64,000 nt of DNA. Origin: Albimonas marina (GTDB taxonomy: Bacteria; Pseudomonadota; Alphaproteobacteria; Rhodobacterales; Rhodobacteraceae). The position numbers and the translations under genes are program-made. The stretch lies in the NCBI RefSeq assembly GCF_029223255.1, contig NZ_JARHUC010000001.1, positions 372,001 through 436,000 of the forward strand. The letters are read 5' to 3'. Each line of letters begins with the position of its first letter. Position 1 is the stretch's first letter. Of the stretch, positions 1 through 8,907 are shown piece by piece. The notes beneath the pieces are model-generated. The model worked only from the letters and a program-made list of their open reading frames with translations. It was not told the origin of the DNA and searched no databases.

Positions 1-2
1 CG

Positions 3-263
3 CACGATCCGGCGCATGCGGCCTACCTGCAGCTCGAAGCCTACGTCCACGGCGATCTCTGCGGGATCGAAGCGCCGGCGACCTCCGCCGATCACCAGTG
101 CCCCTTCTGCCATGGCTTGCCCAAGGCGCCCGAGGTCGCCTGGGCGGGCCGCATCCTGCCCATCGAGGCGTTCCGCACGCGTCCCGCCCTCGCGCATCTG
201 CTGCGCGGCGCGCGCGACCGCGACCTGTCCCGTTCCCCCAGGGGCCCGCCCGTCCGCGCCTGA
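3..263 (+). CDS. C-terminal end of a DUF2946-like small Cys protein (partial)
   Basis: The reading frame is open from the window edge to a TGA at 261-263, giving about 86 residues without a visible start. It carries a CPFC pair (HQCPFCHGLP) and several upstream His residues. This resembles the C-terminal half of DUF2946-type small membrane or periplasmic proteins, which often sit beside TonB receptors and PepSY proteins in metal-uptake loci. The next gene, about 100 bp downstream on the same strand, is a PepSY protein, which fits. The frame is chosen on context and composition; two other frames are also open here. Family assignment is tentative. Confidence 0.45.
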   Translation, partial: HDPAHAAYLQLEAYVHGDLCGIEAPATSADHQCPFCHGLPKAPEVAWAGRILPIEAFRTRPALAHLLRGARDRDLSRSPRGPPVRA

Positions 264-362
264 CGGCCTTCGCGCCGAACGCCGCGACGTGTCGCCCGGG
301 CGAAGGCCTCGCCCGGGATTGCTGGCCTCCGCCCTCCCGGCGGACCCTATCGGAACGAGATC

Positions 363-1715
363 ATGAACACCCCCACCCCCAGGGCGGCGTCCGCCGCGCT
401 GTACCGCGCCGTGTGGCGCTGGCACTTCATCGCGGGCCTGCTGGTCCTGCCCTTCGTCCTCGTCCTGGCGCTCACCGGCGCCGTCTACCTGTTCAAGGAC
501 GAGATCAACGACGCCGCCTATCGCCCGCTGCGCGTGGTCGAGGCGCAGGGCGAGCGGCTGGCGCCCTCCCGCCTGGTCGCCGCCGCGCTCGAGGCCCGAC
601 CGGGCGAGGTCACGGCCTACACGCCCCCCGCCTCCCCCGACCGCAGCGCCGAGGTCGACGTCCGCGGCGCCGACGGGCTGAAGACCACCGTCTACGTCGA
701 TCCCTACACCGCCGAGGTCCTCGGAACCCGGTGGGAGAGCGGCGCCGCCGGAAGCCCGGGGATGTTCGTCGTGCGCAAGCTGCACTCGCTCGAATACGTC
801 GGCTGGCTCGGCAACCGGCTGATCGAGCTGGCGGCGGGCTGGATGGTGCTGCTGGTCGCCTCCGGCATCTACCTGTGGTGGCCCCGCGGCAATGCGGTGG
901 GGACCCTGTCGATCCGGGCCGCCCGCGGGCGGCCGTGGTGGCGCGACCTGCACGCGGTGACCGGGATCTACACCTCGGTCTTCATCGTCTTCCTCGCGAT
1001 GACCGGCCTGCCGTGGTCCGGCGTCTGGGACGGCAAGTTCTACGAGTACTCGTATGCGCTGGGGCTCGGGATGCCGGACGGCTACTGGTCGAAGACCCCG
1101 GTCTCCACCGTGCCGACGGCCGAGGCGGTGGACCGCGCGCCCTGGATCCTCGAGAAGCAGCCGCTTCCCGTCTCCGACCCCGCGGCGGGCGGCGCGCCCC
1201 AGGCGCTCGACGCCGTGGTCGCGCGGGTCGAGGCGCTGGGCATCGCGCCGGGCTACGCCGTGTCGATGCCGCAGGGGCCGGAGGGGGTGTTCACCGCCTC
1301 GGTCTATCCCGACGACATCACCTACGAGCGGATCATCCACCTCGACCAGTACACGGGCGAGGTGCTGTTCGACGCGGGCCTGGCCGACCTCGGCACGCTG
1401 GGCCGCTGGGCCGAGTGGGGGATCAGCGTCCACATGGGGCAGGAGTGGGGGCTGGCGAACCAGGTCGCGCTGCTGCTCGCCTGCCTCGCGATGGTCGCGC
1501 TGTGCGTCTCCGCCCCGGTGATGTGGTGGAAGCGGCGCCCGTCCGGCGCGCTCGGCGCGCCCGAGGCCCCGCGCGACTGGCGCATCGTGCGTGGCGTGCT
1601 GGTCATGGCCGCGCTCGCGGGCGTGTTCTTCCCGCTGGTCGGCCTCTCGATGCTGGTCCTGGCGGCGGTCGAGATCGCCCTGCACCTCGGCGGCGGCAGG
1701 CTACGTCCGGCCTGA
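363..1715 (+). CDS. PepSY-associated transmembrane protein
   Basis: This 450-residue inner-membrane protein has the PepSY_TM layout. A short cytoplasmic start leads into a first helix (WRWHFIAGLLVLPF, residues about 18-40). A large periplasmic part follows, then helices near 150-170 and 200-220, a second periplasmic segment, and two helices at the C-terminus (about 370-445). Family members are linked to siderophore or other metal uptake and may act as ferric reductases or assembly factors, but no reaction is proven for most of them. The ATG at 363 is preceded by a purine-rich stretch and the family N-terminal motif starts soon after it. It may be co-transcribed with the Cys-containing protein upstream. 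Family call is firm, substrate unknown. Confidence 0.85.
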   Translation: MNTPTPRAASAALYRAVWRWHFIAGLLVLPFVLVLALTGAVYLFKDEINDAAYRPLRVVEAQGERLAPSRLVAAALEARPGEVTAYTPPASPDRSAEVDVRGADGLKTTVYVDPYTAEVLGTRWESGAAGSPGMFVVRKLHSLEYVGWLGNRLIELAAGWMVLLVASGIYLWWPRGNAVGTLSIRAARGRPWWRDLHAVTGIYTSVFIVFLAMTGLPWSGVWDGKFYEYSYALGLGMPDGYWSKTPVSTVPTAEAVDRAPWILEKQPLPVSDPAAGGAPQALDAVVARVEALGIAPGYAVSMPQGPEGVFTASVYPDDITYERIIHLDQYTGEVLFDAGLADLGTLGRWAEWGISVHMGQEWGLANQVALLLACLAMVALCVSAPVMWWKRRPSGALGAPEAPRDWRIVRGVLVMAALAGVFFPLVGLSMLVLAAVEIALHLGGGRLRPA

Positions 1716-1740
1716 CGCGCCCGGCCCTCCCCCCTGAAAC

Positions 1741-1781
1741 GGATCCGCTCGTACCGTCGGCTGAGCCGACGAGGCGGATCC
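1741..1781 (+). repeat. Imperfect hairpin in front of the IS3-type transposase
   Basis: GGATCCGC at 1741-1748 is repeated inverted as GCGGATCC at 1774-1781, with an inner CGTCGGCT / AGCCGACG pair. The transposase ATG follows immediately at 1782. This probably belongs to the left end of the insertion sequence or sequesters its start region. No matching right terminal repeat was found with confidence. Confidence 0.5.
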
Positions 1782-2900
1782 ATGCCGAGGAAGAAGCGCA
1801 AGCCCGAGGAGATCGTCGCGCAGCTGCGGCAGATCGACGTTGCGGCGGCGCAGGGCGTTCCGCTGGCCGAAGCGATCCGCGGGTTCGGCGACGGCGAGGT
1901 CACCTGCCACCGCGGGCGGACCGAATACGGCGGGTTGAAGCTCGACCAGGTGAAGCGGCTGAAGGAGCTGGAGCAGGAGAACCTCAGGCTGCGCCGGGCG
2001 GGCTCGGACCTGACGCTCGACGAACTCATTCTTCAGGAGGGCCTGCGGGGAAAGCGATCAGCCCCGCCCGCCGCCGCGAGACGGTCCGGGAGGTCGGCAC
2101 GACGCTCGGCGTCTCCGAGCGCCGCGCCTGCCGGGTCCCGGGCCAGTCGCGATCGACCCAGCGCCGGGTTCTGCACACGGCCGAGGACGAGGAGCGGCTG
2201 ACGGCGGCGATCGTCGCGCTGGCGACGCGCTGCGGGCGCTGCGGCTGCCGGCGGGTCGCCGCTCTGCCGCGTCAGGCAGGTTGGGCGGGGAACGCCAAGC
2301 GGGTCGAGCGGATCTGGCGGCGGGAGGGGCTGAAAGCGCCGAGGAAGCAGCCGAGGAAGGGCCGGCTCCGGCTGAACGACGGGTCCTGCATCCGCCTTCG
2401 GCCGGAGCGGGCGAACCACGTCCGGGCCTGCGACTTCGTGGGGCGCCGCACGCAGGACGGGCGGACGCGCCGCATGCGTCTCGCGTCGTCGACGCGTTCG
2501 CCCGCGAGGCGCTGGCGATCGTGGCGAAGCGCAGGCTGAACGCCTCGGACGTGCTCGAGGCGCTGGCCGAGCTCATGCTGGCGCGGGGGACGCCGTCGCA
2601 CATCCGCTCTGACGACGGCCCGGAGTTCGCAGTCCCGGCCGTGCGCGAGCGGCTGGGGAAACCTGGGCGTCGACACCGCCTTCATCGAACTCGGGAGCCC
2701 GTGGGAGAACGGCTATGTCGAGCGCTTCAATTCGAAGCTCCGGGACGAGTTGCTCGAGGGGGAGATCTTCCATCCGCTGAAGGAGGCCGAGATCCTGATC
2801 GAGGCCTGGCGGCGGCGCTGCAACACCGTCCGGCCCCACTCCGCCCTGGGCCGGCTGCCGCCCGCTCCCGTGGTCAGCGTCACGTCGCCGACCGTCTGGC
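1782..2900 (+). pseudogene. IS3-family (IS407-like) orfAB transposase, frameshifted
   Basis: OrfA begins MPRKKRKPEEIVAQLRQ and contains the leucine-zipper-like KRLKELEQENLRLRR segment. OrfB continues in the -1 frame, as expected for programmed frameshifting in this family, and carries the rve/DDE core: CDFV (near 2430), IRSDDGPEF (near 2605) and SPWENGYVERFNSK (near 2700), ending NTVRPHSALGRLPPAP. OrfB however changes frame near 2490 and back near 2660, so no full-length product can be made. The end of orfA is also degenerate (its usual HTH is replaced by unrelated residues). The element interrupts a stretch of RTX and regulator remnants and is probably old. The downstream boundary is approximate; the last frame stays open to 3034. 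Confidence 0.8.
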
Positions 2901-3011
2901 CCCGCTCGGGCCCGTCGATCGCGATGGCCGCCAGCGCCACCGTCCACGAACATTCCAGCTCGATCCGCTCTCGGGGGCTCGCCAGTCTATGTGGGCAGTT
3001 AGGGCGGCTGG

Positions 3012-3520
3012 GTGGACGGCACGGTGGTCGGTGACGACGGCACCGACCAGCTGACCGGGTCCTCGGGCAACGACCTCTTCGCCGGCGGGCTGGACGCGGA
3101 CGTGCTGAGCGGCCGGGGCGCGACGACGAGATGCTCGGCGAAGGCGACGAGGACGTGCTGGCGGGCGGCGGCGGGGACGACGCGCTCCACGGCGGCGACG
3201 CCAACGACGTTCTGCGCGGCGGCGCCGGCGAGGATCTGCTGAACGGCGGGCGAGGCGTGGACCAGTTGTTCGGCGCCGGCGAACGGGACGTCTTCGTCTT
3301 CGAGCCCGTCGAGGGCTGCGACCGGGTGCACGAATTCTAGAAGGGCGTCGATCTGCTGGACTTCAGCGCCTACGGCTTCGCCGACGAGGACGAGCCTAGA
3401 GCGCTGGCCAGAGCAAAGAACGGCAATGCCGTCTTCACCCTGGACGACGGCGCGGTGGTGACCGTCGACGACATCTCGATCAACAAGCTGATGGCGGACG
3501 TCCTGTTGCAAGCGCCGGGC
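3012..3520 (+). pseudogene. RTX calcium-binding repeat protein, C-terminal fragment
   Basis: Nonapeptide repeats of the hemolysin-type (GGxGxDxLx) are visible: GSSGNDLFAGGLDADVL in one frame, then, after a frameshift near 3115, EDVLAGGGGDDALHGGDAND and GAGEDLLNGGRGVDQLFG. The usual C-terminal region follows (FVFEPVEGCDRVHEF), but it is broken by a TAG at 3338-3340. The same frame then continues KGVDLLDFSAYGF to about 3520. This is the 3' end of a type-I-secreted protein. It has no start or N-terminal domain and directly abuts the transposase remnant, which probably destroyed its 5' part. Confidence 0.75.
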
Positions 3521-3797
3521 GGGCCGCTTGGAGAAGAAAGGATCGGGAGCGCCCCGGCCTCGCCGCCCTCCCGTCCCAGGCCTCACAACCCGCCTGCCCC
3601 GCAGCATCCAGCCGACGAATCCGCGGAACCGCGGCTCTGCGCGGCGCATGAGACCGCCGCCCCGGGTTTCCGCGCCCAGTTGCCGGCGGTCGACATGCGG
3701 ACTTCAAGGTCTGTGAGGCGGCGCCGATCGGTCAGGCTGGAGCTCCTGCCTCTACCCACAGGGGCGCCCCCTTCCCCGGACGGCACTCCCGAGGGGT

Positions 3798-6044
3798 TCA
3801 GCCGAAGTCGAAATCCGCCTCCGAGAGACGGGCGGCGGCGGGGCCGAGGTCGAGCGACCAGTCGGCTGCGCCGTCGCCGTCGAGGTCGCCCTGCACCCGG
3901 CCGTGATGGGCGCGGACTTCTCCGGGGCGGCCGTGGAAAGCCTCTGACCCGATGAAGCGGCCGGCGCCCGGCAGGGCCGAGAGGTCGAGGTGGTCGAGGC
4001 CGGGGCGGAAGTCCTCGATCCGGTCGGCGGCGTCGCGCAGGCCGCTGTCGGCGGCGTCGCGCAGCACGAAGACGTCGGCGCCGGGGCCGCCCAGCAGGCG
4101 GTCCGCGCCGCGGCCCCCGACCAGGAGGTCGTCGCCCTCGCCTCCCAGAAGGGCGTCGTCGCGCCCGGCCCCGTGCAGGCGGTCGTCGCCGCCCCGGCCG
4201 CGCACCAGGTCGTTCCAGGCGGAGGCGACGACGCGGTCCGCCCCGGCCGTGCCGACAAGCACGATCCGCTCGCGCTGGCCGCCCCAGTCGGCGAAGCTCC
4301 AGCCGCGCATCTCGAACGGGTCGCCGGAGGCGAGGGCCACGCGCAGCATCTCGCGCGCGTGAGGGGCGTCGAGGCCGGTCAGGGAGAAGGCCGGGGCGAG
4401 GCCGCCCGGGCCGAACTGCCCGGCGTCGAGCCGCACCTCGGTCGTGCCGCCGCGCCCGGTTCCGGAGACGCGCAGGCCCTCGACCGAATGGAAGGCGACG
4501 GAGGAGAGGTCGCGCAGGGCGTCACGGGCGCCGAGCACCACGACCACGTCCTCGCCCGGGCCGCCGCGGGCGAGGGTGGGCGCGGAGACCGGGGGCGCTG
4601 CGGCCCGGGCCGAGGCCGCGTTCTGCGGCGCGGCGATCACCGGCGGGCGGACCAGCAGCAGCAGGTCGTCGCCCCCGCCCCCGTCCAGCACGTCGCCGTC
4701 GCCGGCATGGACCAGCACGTCGTCGCCCGGGCCGCCGTCCAGCCGGTCGAAGCCGGGCCCGCCGTCGAGACGGTCGTTCCCCTCGCCGCCCGAAAGCACG
4801 TCCTTGCCGCCGCCGCCGGTCAGGCTGTCGTTCCCCTCGCGCCCCTCGATCACGTCGTCGCCGTCGCCGCCGTCGAGCCGGTCGTCGCGGGCGCCGCCCA
4901 GCACCTGCTCGCTCCCCGCGCCTCCGTCGTAGCGGGTGAGGTCGACGATGGTCACGGTGACGGTGGAGACGGGGGTCAGCAGCAGGCCCTCGCGGGTGGC
5001 GGTCTGGCGGAACATGGCCATCAGCCCGTCGCCAAAGGGGATGGCGAAGCGGAAGCTGCCCGCGGCGGGGTCGGCGCCGCCGAAGATCGGGGCGCCGCTG
5101 GCCTCGCCCATTGCGTCGGTGACGGTCAGCTGCGTGTTCGGCCCCGCTTCGGCGATCACCGCCTTGCGCCCGTCACCGAGGTCTATGCCCGAGCGCTCGG
5201 GGACCAGGGTCGGCTTGCCCGTGGGGGCGCCCTTGGACGAGTAGGCGGTGGCGAACAGGCGGCCGGCATCGTCCAGCGTGCGCACCGTGAAGCCGCCGTC
5301 GGAGCGCGCCGTGATCGTGGGCGCGTCGTCGCCCAGGGTGATCTCGAGCCCCACCCGCGTCACGCCGGCGCCGAAGGGGTCGGAGGCGAAGATCTGCGCC
5401 CGGTAGAGGCCGCCGTCCTGCCACGAGACGACGAAGCGCCCGTTGCTCAGCGCGGTGACGTCGGCGTGGGCCTGGTCGCCGCGGGTCGAGCGGTTGACCT
5501 GGAACACCGACCCCGAGGCGAGGCCGGAATTGGTGAACAGCTGCCCCCGGATCGAGTTTCCGAAGAAATCGCCGGAGGCGAGGGTGCGCTCGGTCCAGAC
5601 CAGGGCGCTCATCCGGTTGGAGAGCACGGCGAGGTCGGTCTGGGTCTCGGCCCCCGCCAGCAGGCCGGTGGCGCCCAGCACCGGGCCGGTGGGCAGCGCC
5701 GCGCCCACGAACTTGCGCCCAAGCGCGTTGGAGGGGCCGTTCGTGCCGGTGGCGATGTCGGTCCAGGAGTAGGCGAAGGTTCGGTCGGGCCCGGCCGAGA
5801 GGCCGAAGCCGTCGAAGCCGCGGGCGACGGTGGAATCCACCGTGAAGGGGCGCGAGACGGCGCCCCCGACGTCGATGCGCAGGCCGGAGAGATGCGAGGG
5901 ACCGTTGGCCAGCAGGCCCAGCCCGGCGACGTAGGTGTTCGCCAGCACCCCGACCGCGAGGCTTCCGTCGGTGAGGGAGACGACGCCCAGCCGGGTCGCC
6001 TCGCCCGGGTTGATCCGGGTCTCGGATACGATGTGCCAGCCCAT
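3798..6044 (-). CDS. RTX-repeat secreted protein
   Basis: This intact 748-residue protein begins MGWHIVSETRINPG with no Sec signal peptide, as is usual for type I secretion. Its first 380 or so residues look like repeated beta-propeller or FG-GAP-like segments of unknown function. Two blocks of hemolysin-type calcium-binding nonapeptides follow: near residues 385-475 (GDDRLDGGDGDDVIEGREGN) and near 610-690 (GRGGDDRLHGAGRDDALLGG). The terminal part (DRIEDFRPGLDHLDLSALPG) is the typical folding and secretion tail. The ATG at 6044 has a GGGGGG stretch about 7 bp upstream; a TTG at 6128 would add 28 less typical residues. No secretion genes lie nearby. Role unknown; surface or extracellular location is likely. 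Confidence 0.8.
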   Translation of the reverse strand: MGWHIVSETRINPGEATRLGVVSLTDGSLAVGVLANTYVAGLGLLANGPSHLSGLRIDVGGAVSRPFTVDSTVARGFDGFGLSAGPDRTFAYSWTDIATGTNGPSNALGRKFVGAALPTGPVLGATGLLAGAETQTDLAVLSNRMSALVWTERTLASGDFFGNSIRGQLFTNSGLASGSVFQVNRSTRGDQAHADVTALSNGRFVVSWQDGGLYRAQIFASDPFGAGVTRVGLEITLGDDAPTITARSDGGFTVRTLDDAGRLFATAYSSKGAPTGKPTLVPERSGIDLGDGRKAVIAEAGPNTQLTVTDAMGEASGAPIFGGADPAAGSFRFAIPFGDGLMAMFRQTATREGLLLTPVSTVTVTIVDLTRYDGGAGSEQVLGGARDDRLDGGDGDDVIEGREGNDSLTGGGGKDVLSGGEGNDRLDGGPGFDRLDGGPGDDVLVHAGDGDVLDGGGGDDLLLLVRPPVIAAPQNAASARAAAPPVSAPTLARGGPGEDVVVVLGARDALRDLSSVAFHSVEGLRVSGTGRGGTTEVRLDAGQFGPGGLAPAFSLTGLDAPHAREMLRVALASGDPFEMRGWSFADWGGQRERIVLVGTAGADRVVASAWNDLVRGRGGDDRLHGAGRDDALLGGEGDDLLVGGRGADRLLGGPGADVFVLRDAADSGLRDAADRIEDFRPGLDHLDLSALPGAGRFIGSEAFHGRPGEVRAHHGRVQGDLDGDGAADWSLDLGPAAARLSEADFDFG

Positions 6045-6269
6045 GCCGGAGCCCCCCGCGGCCGGCGACCCGCCTCGGGGCGACCGCGTCCGCCCGCCCA
6101 CTGGAGGGTGGACGGGACGCAACGTCAATCAGGTGAAATTCGCTATGACGGCGAGACGAACACCTTCACGCCTCGCGGGAGGCGTGGAACCAGACCAATC
6201 GGGCGACTCATGCGCCGGCGCCCCGACTGCCCTGGCCTAGACCGCAGGCCCGGCGTCCGCGCGCGACGC

Positions 6270-7090
6270 TCAGCGGCCCAGTTCCGCCAGCCAGCGCTCA
6301 TGGGCCGCCTCGCCGTCGTCGGGAGGGAAGCGGCTCGCCTGCCGCGCCTCGCGCGGGGACATGCCGAACCGTCGACGGAAGGCGCGGGAATAGTCGCTTT
6401 CGGAGGTGAAGTTCCAGGCGTGGGCGATGTCGTAGATGGGGCGGCCCGCCATCCGCGGGTTCAACAGGTCCGCGAGGCTGCGTTTCAGCCGTCGCGCCCG
6501 GATGTAAGAGGCGACGCCCCCACCGGCGCGAACACACGGTAGAGCCGCGCCCGCGATAGGCCCAGGGCCGTGATCAGTATCTCGGGGCCCCCGGGTCGGG
6601 ATCGGCGAGCCGGTCCTCGATCAACCGGCGGGCTGCGAACAGCAGCGCTTGCTCCGCCGCGCTGGGTTCGACCTCGGCTCGTGGCTCGCCCGGGCCGGCG
6701 TTGAGCAGCGCCTCGGTCAAGCGAAGGGTGGCAGGGGCCAGCTGCTCTGCCTCGGCCGAGGGCAGGTCACCCATTCCGGCCGCCAGTGTGCGGAGATACG
6801 ACGCGAAGATCTGGGCCGTCGGCGCGCCGCCGCGGATCATCCTCTGATGATGAGCTCCCGGATCGCGCAGGCCGCCCTCGACCAGGCTGCGCGGCACCAC
6901 CAGCGACAGACTCGAGAGGGTTGAGTTGTCGGCCGCCATCGGCTCGAGCATGTCCACCACCCACAGATCTCCAGGTCGTGCGACGACATCCCGGCCGCCG
7001 ACGCGGACGCGGGTCTCGCCTTCGAGGAACAGCTGGATCAGGAAATGATCGTAGGCGTCATGGGCGGTCTTCAGGGACGAGCGCGCGAGG
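6270..7090 (-). pseudogene. AraC-family regulator, frameshifted
   Basis: The N-terminal cupin-like AraC-binding domain is readable (AYDHFLIQLFLEGETRVRVG and DLWVVDMLEPMAADNSTLSS), down to GAPRY and a stop near 6574. The HTH part resumes in other frames: SRARLYRVFAPVGG, then IYDIAHAWNFTSESDYSRAF and RRRFGMSPREAR, ending at 6270. At least two frame changes (near 6580 and near 6500) separate the ligand domain from the DNA-binding domain. The 5' end is missing; the open frame runs instead into RTX-type sequence near 7090. It is non-functional as it stands. Confidence 0.7.
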
Positions 7091-7094
7091 CGCT

Positions 7095-7375
7095 GGCCTA
7101 TGGCGGCGCAGCGCGTCGTTGCCGGCCTCGCCGTCCAGCAGGTCCTCGTCGTCCAGCAGGTCCTCGTCGTCTCCGCCACGCACGAGGTCTCCGCCCAAGC
7201 CGCCAGCCAGCACCTCGTCGCCGGGACCGCCGTGGATCGCGTCGCCGCCGTCGCGGCCGCGCAGCAGGTCGCCGCGCACGCTGCCGAAGAAGACGTACTC
7301 CCTCTCGTCGCCGATCAGGCCCAGTCCCACCCCGCCGTCGGTCGTCTGGAACTCGGCGAGCAGGCTGAACGCCGC
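7095..7375 (-). pseudogene. RTX-repeat fragment wedged between two other pseudogenes
   Basis: Minus-strand translation gives GDLLRGRDGGDAIHGGPGDE and further glycine/aspartate nonapeptides, ending DEDLLDGEAGNDALRR, with a short non-repeat stretch before them (FQTTDGGVGLGLIGDERE). It has no start, no secretion tail and no independent reading frame. On its 3' side it reads directly into the AraC remnant, and on its 5' side it follows the sulfatase remnant. It is a leftover from recombination, possibly with the RTX genes at 3.0-6.0 kb. Confidence 0.6.
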
Positions 7376-8497
7376 CGCCGCGACCGAGGGCCCGGCAGCT
7401 GCGCCTCGACCGGGTCGGGCAGGCCGTTCTGGGTCATCATGTTGTTTAGGGTGTCGGTGACGCTGCCCTTGCGCTGGGGCCGTCGTCGCCGGCGATCGGG
7501 ATGATCAGGGTGTTCGCGGCCTCGGGCATCGCGCGGACGTTGGCGATCAGCCTCCCGATCTCGTGGTCGGTCTGGGCGAGGAAGCCGGCGAAGACCTCCT
7601 GGTGTCTCTCGAACAGGTGCTGCGCGTCTGCGTCCAGCGCCTCCCAGGCCTCGATCTCGTCGGGCCGGGGCGTGAGGTCGGCGTTTTCCGGGACCAGGCC
7701 CATCGCCTTCTGGCGGGCCAGCGTCTCCTCACGAACCTTGTCCCAGCCCTGGTCGAACTGGCCGGCGAAGGTCTCGCTCCAGTCCTCGCGGACATGCAGC
7801 GGCGCATGCACGGTGCCCGGCGCGAAGCAGACGAAGAACGGCTTGTCCGGCGTGATCGAGTTCTGCCGGTCGATCCAGCCGATGGCCTCGTCACCAGGTC
7901 AACGTCGAGGTTGCAGCCCTCCGTGGGACCCGTCGCCGGCTCGACCGGCGTGGTGTTCCGGAACAGTTGCGGGAACCACTGGCTGGTCTCGTCGACCTGG
8001 AGGCCGAACCAGTATTCGAAGCCGAGGGCGGCAGGCCAGCGGTCGAACGGCTCCGTAGGCGAGGCCTCCCAGTCCGGCGTGTTGCGCCACGTGCCGAAGG
8101 CGGCGGTGGAGCAGGCGTGGTCCTCGTGGATCTCGGCGATGGTGGCCGAGGAGCGGGGCCAGATCGAGTTGTATCCCGAGTAGCCGGTGGAGAGCTCGGT
8201 GATGGTTCCGAAGCCGCTCTGGTCGTGTTGAGCCCGGTCAGCAGGGCCGCGCGGGCGGGCGAGCGGATGGCTGTGGTGTGGAAGCGGGTGCAGCGCAGCC
8301 CCTCGGCCGCCAGCGCGTCCATGGCCGGCGTGGGGACGGGGCCGCCGAAGGCCCCGGGCTGTCCGAAGCCGAGGTCGTCGATCAGCACCACCAGCACGTT
8401 GGGCGCGCTCTAGGGCGGCGGCACCGGCTGCGGATAGTCCTGGATCGAACCATCGAAGGTCTAGGCGATCATGCCCTTGAAGGGCGCCGGCGCCCGG
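7376..8497 (-). pseudogene. Arylsulfatase remnant with lost active-site Cys
   Basis: Sulfatase-family sequence is spread over several minus-strand frames: FKGMIA then a stop, TFDGSIQDYPQPVPPP then a stop, [33 protein letters not shown], then after a frame change [34 protein letters not shown] and [18 protein letters not shown] later frame reads WDKVREETLARQKAMGLVP and DHEIGRLIANV. The C/S-x-P-x-R motif that carries formylglycine reads R-S-P-A-R, so the modified Cys/Ser position is Arg. In-frame stops, at least three frameshifts and the lost nucleophile make it a pseudogene. The C-terminal third is gone, replaced by RTX sequence. Confidence 0.8.
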
Positions 8498-8907
8498 TTG
8501 GCGCGCCTCGCCCGCGACGCTGTCTTCCAGGTCGTCGAGGCGGCGTTGCCGCCCAAGATCCTTGCCGGCGTGCTCGGCCTGATCAACGGCCTGCGTGGGC
8601 CGCCTATCGAAACAACTTCAGAATGGTCGGCGTCCCTATCAGGGCCGTCCGGCGCGGCCCCGGTCGCAGAGCACGCGTGACTGATGGCACCCGGCGCGAT
8701 GCTCCCGGCGCCTGGAGACGTGGATAAGCAGCCCGTCCGGCGCGGATAAGCCTAAGCTCGGACCAGGACGTAACAGGAATCGCTTGGAAAGCCGTCTATC
8801 GCCACGGTAGCCTCGTGCGAGGCAGGCCGAGTGGGGAATGCCTTATAAGAGCCATTGACGACGAGCCGCACTGGCGGTCAGCGCGGACGTCGCCGGAGAG
8901 CGCGGCG
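8498..8907. other. Intergenic, no recognisable gene
   Basis: Short open frames exist here (for example 8471-8680) but they lack a ribosome-binding site and any family pattern. The left part is decayed leader of the sulfatase. The right part is the 5' region of the DUF389 gene, with an alternative upstream frame from 8815. Confidence 0.5.

Noticed and set aside
8471-8680. A 69-residue frame before the DUF389 gene
   Set aside because: No ribosome-binding site or family pattern, and it overlaps the decayed leader of the sulfatase on the other strand.
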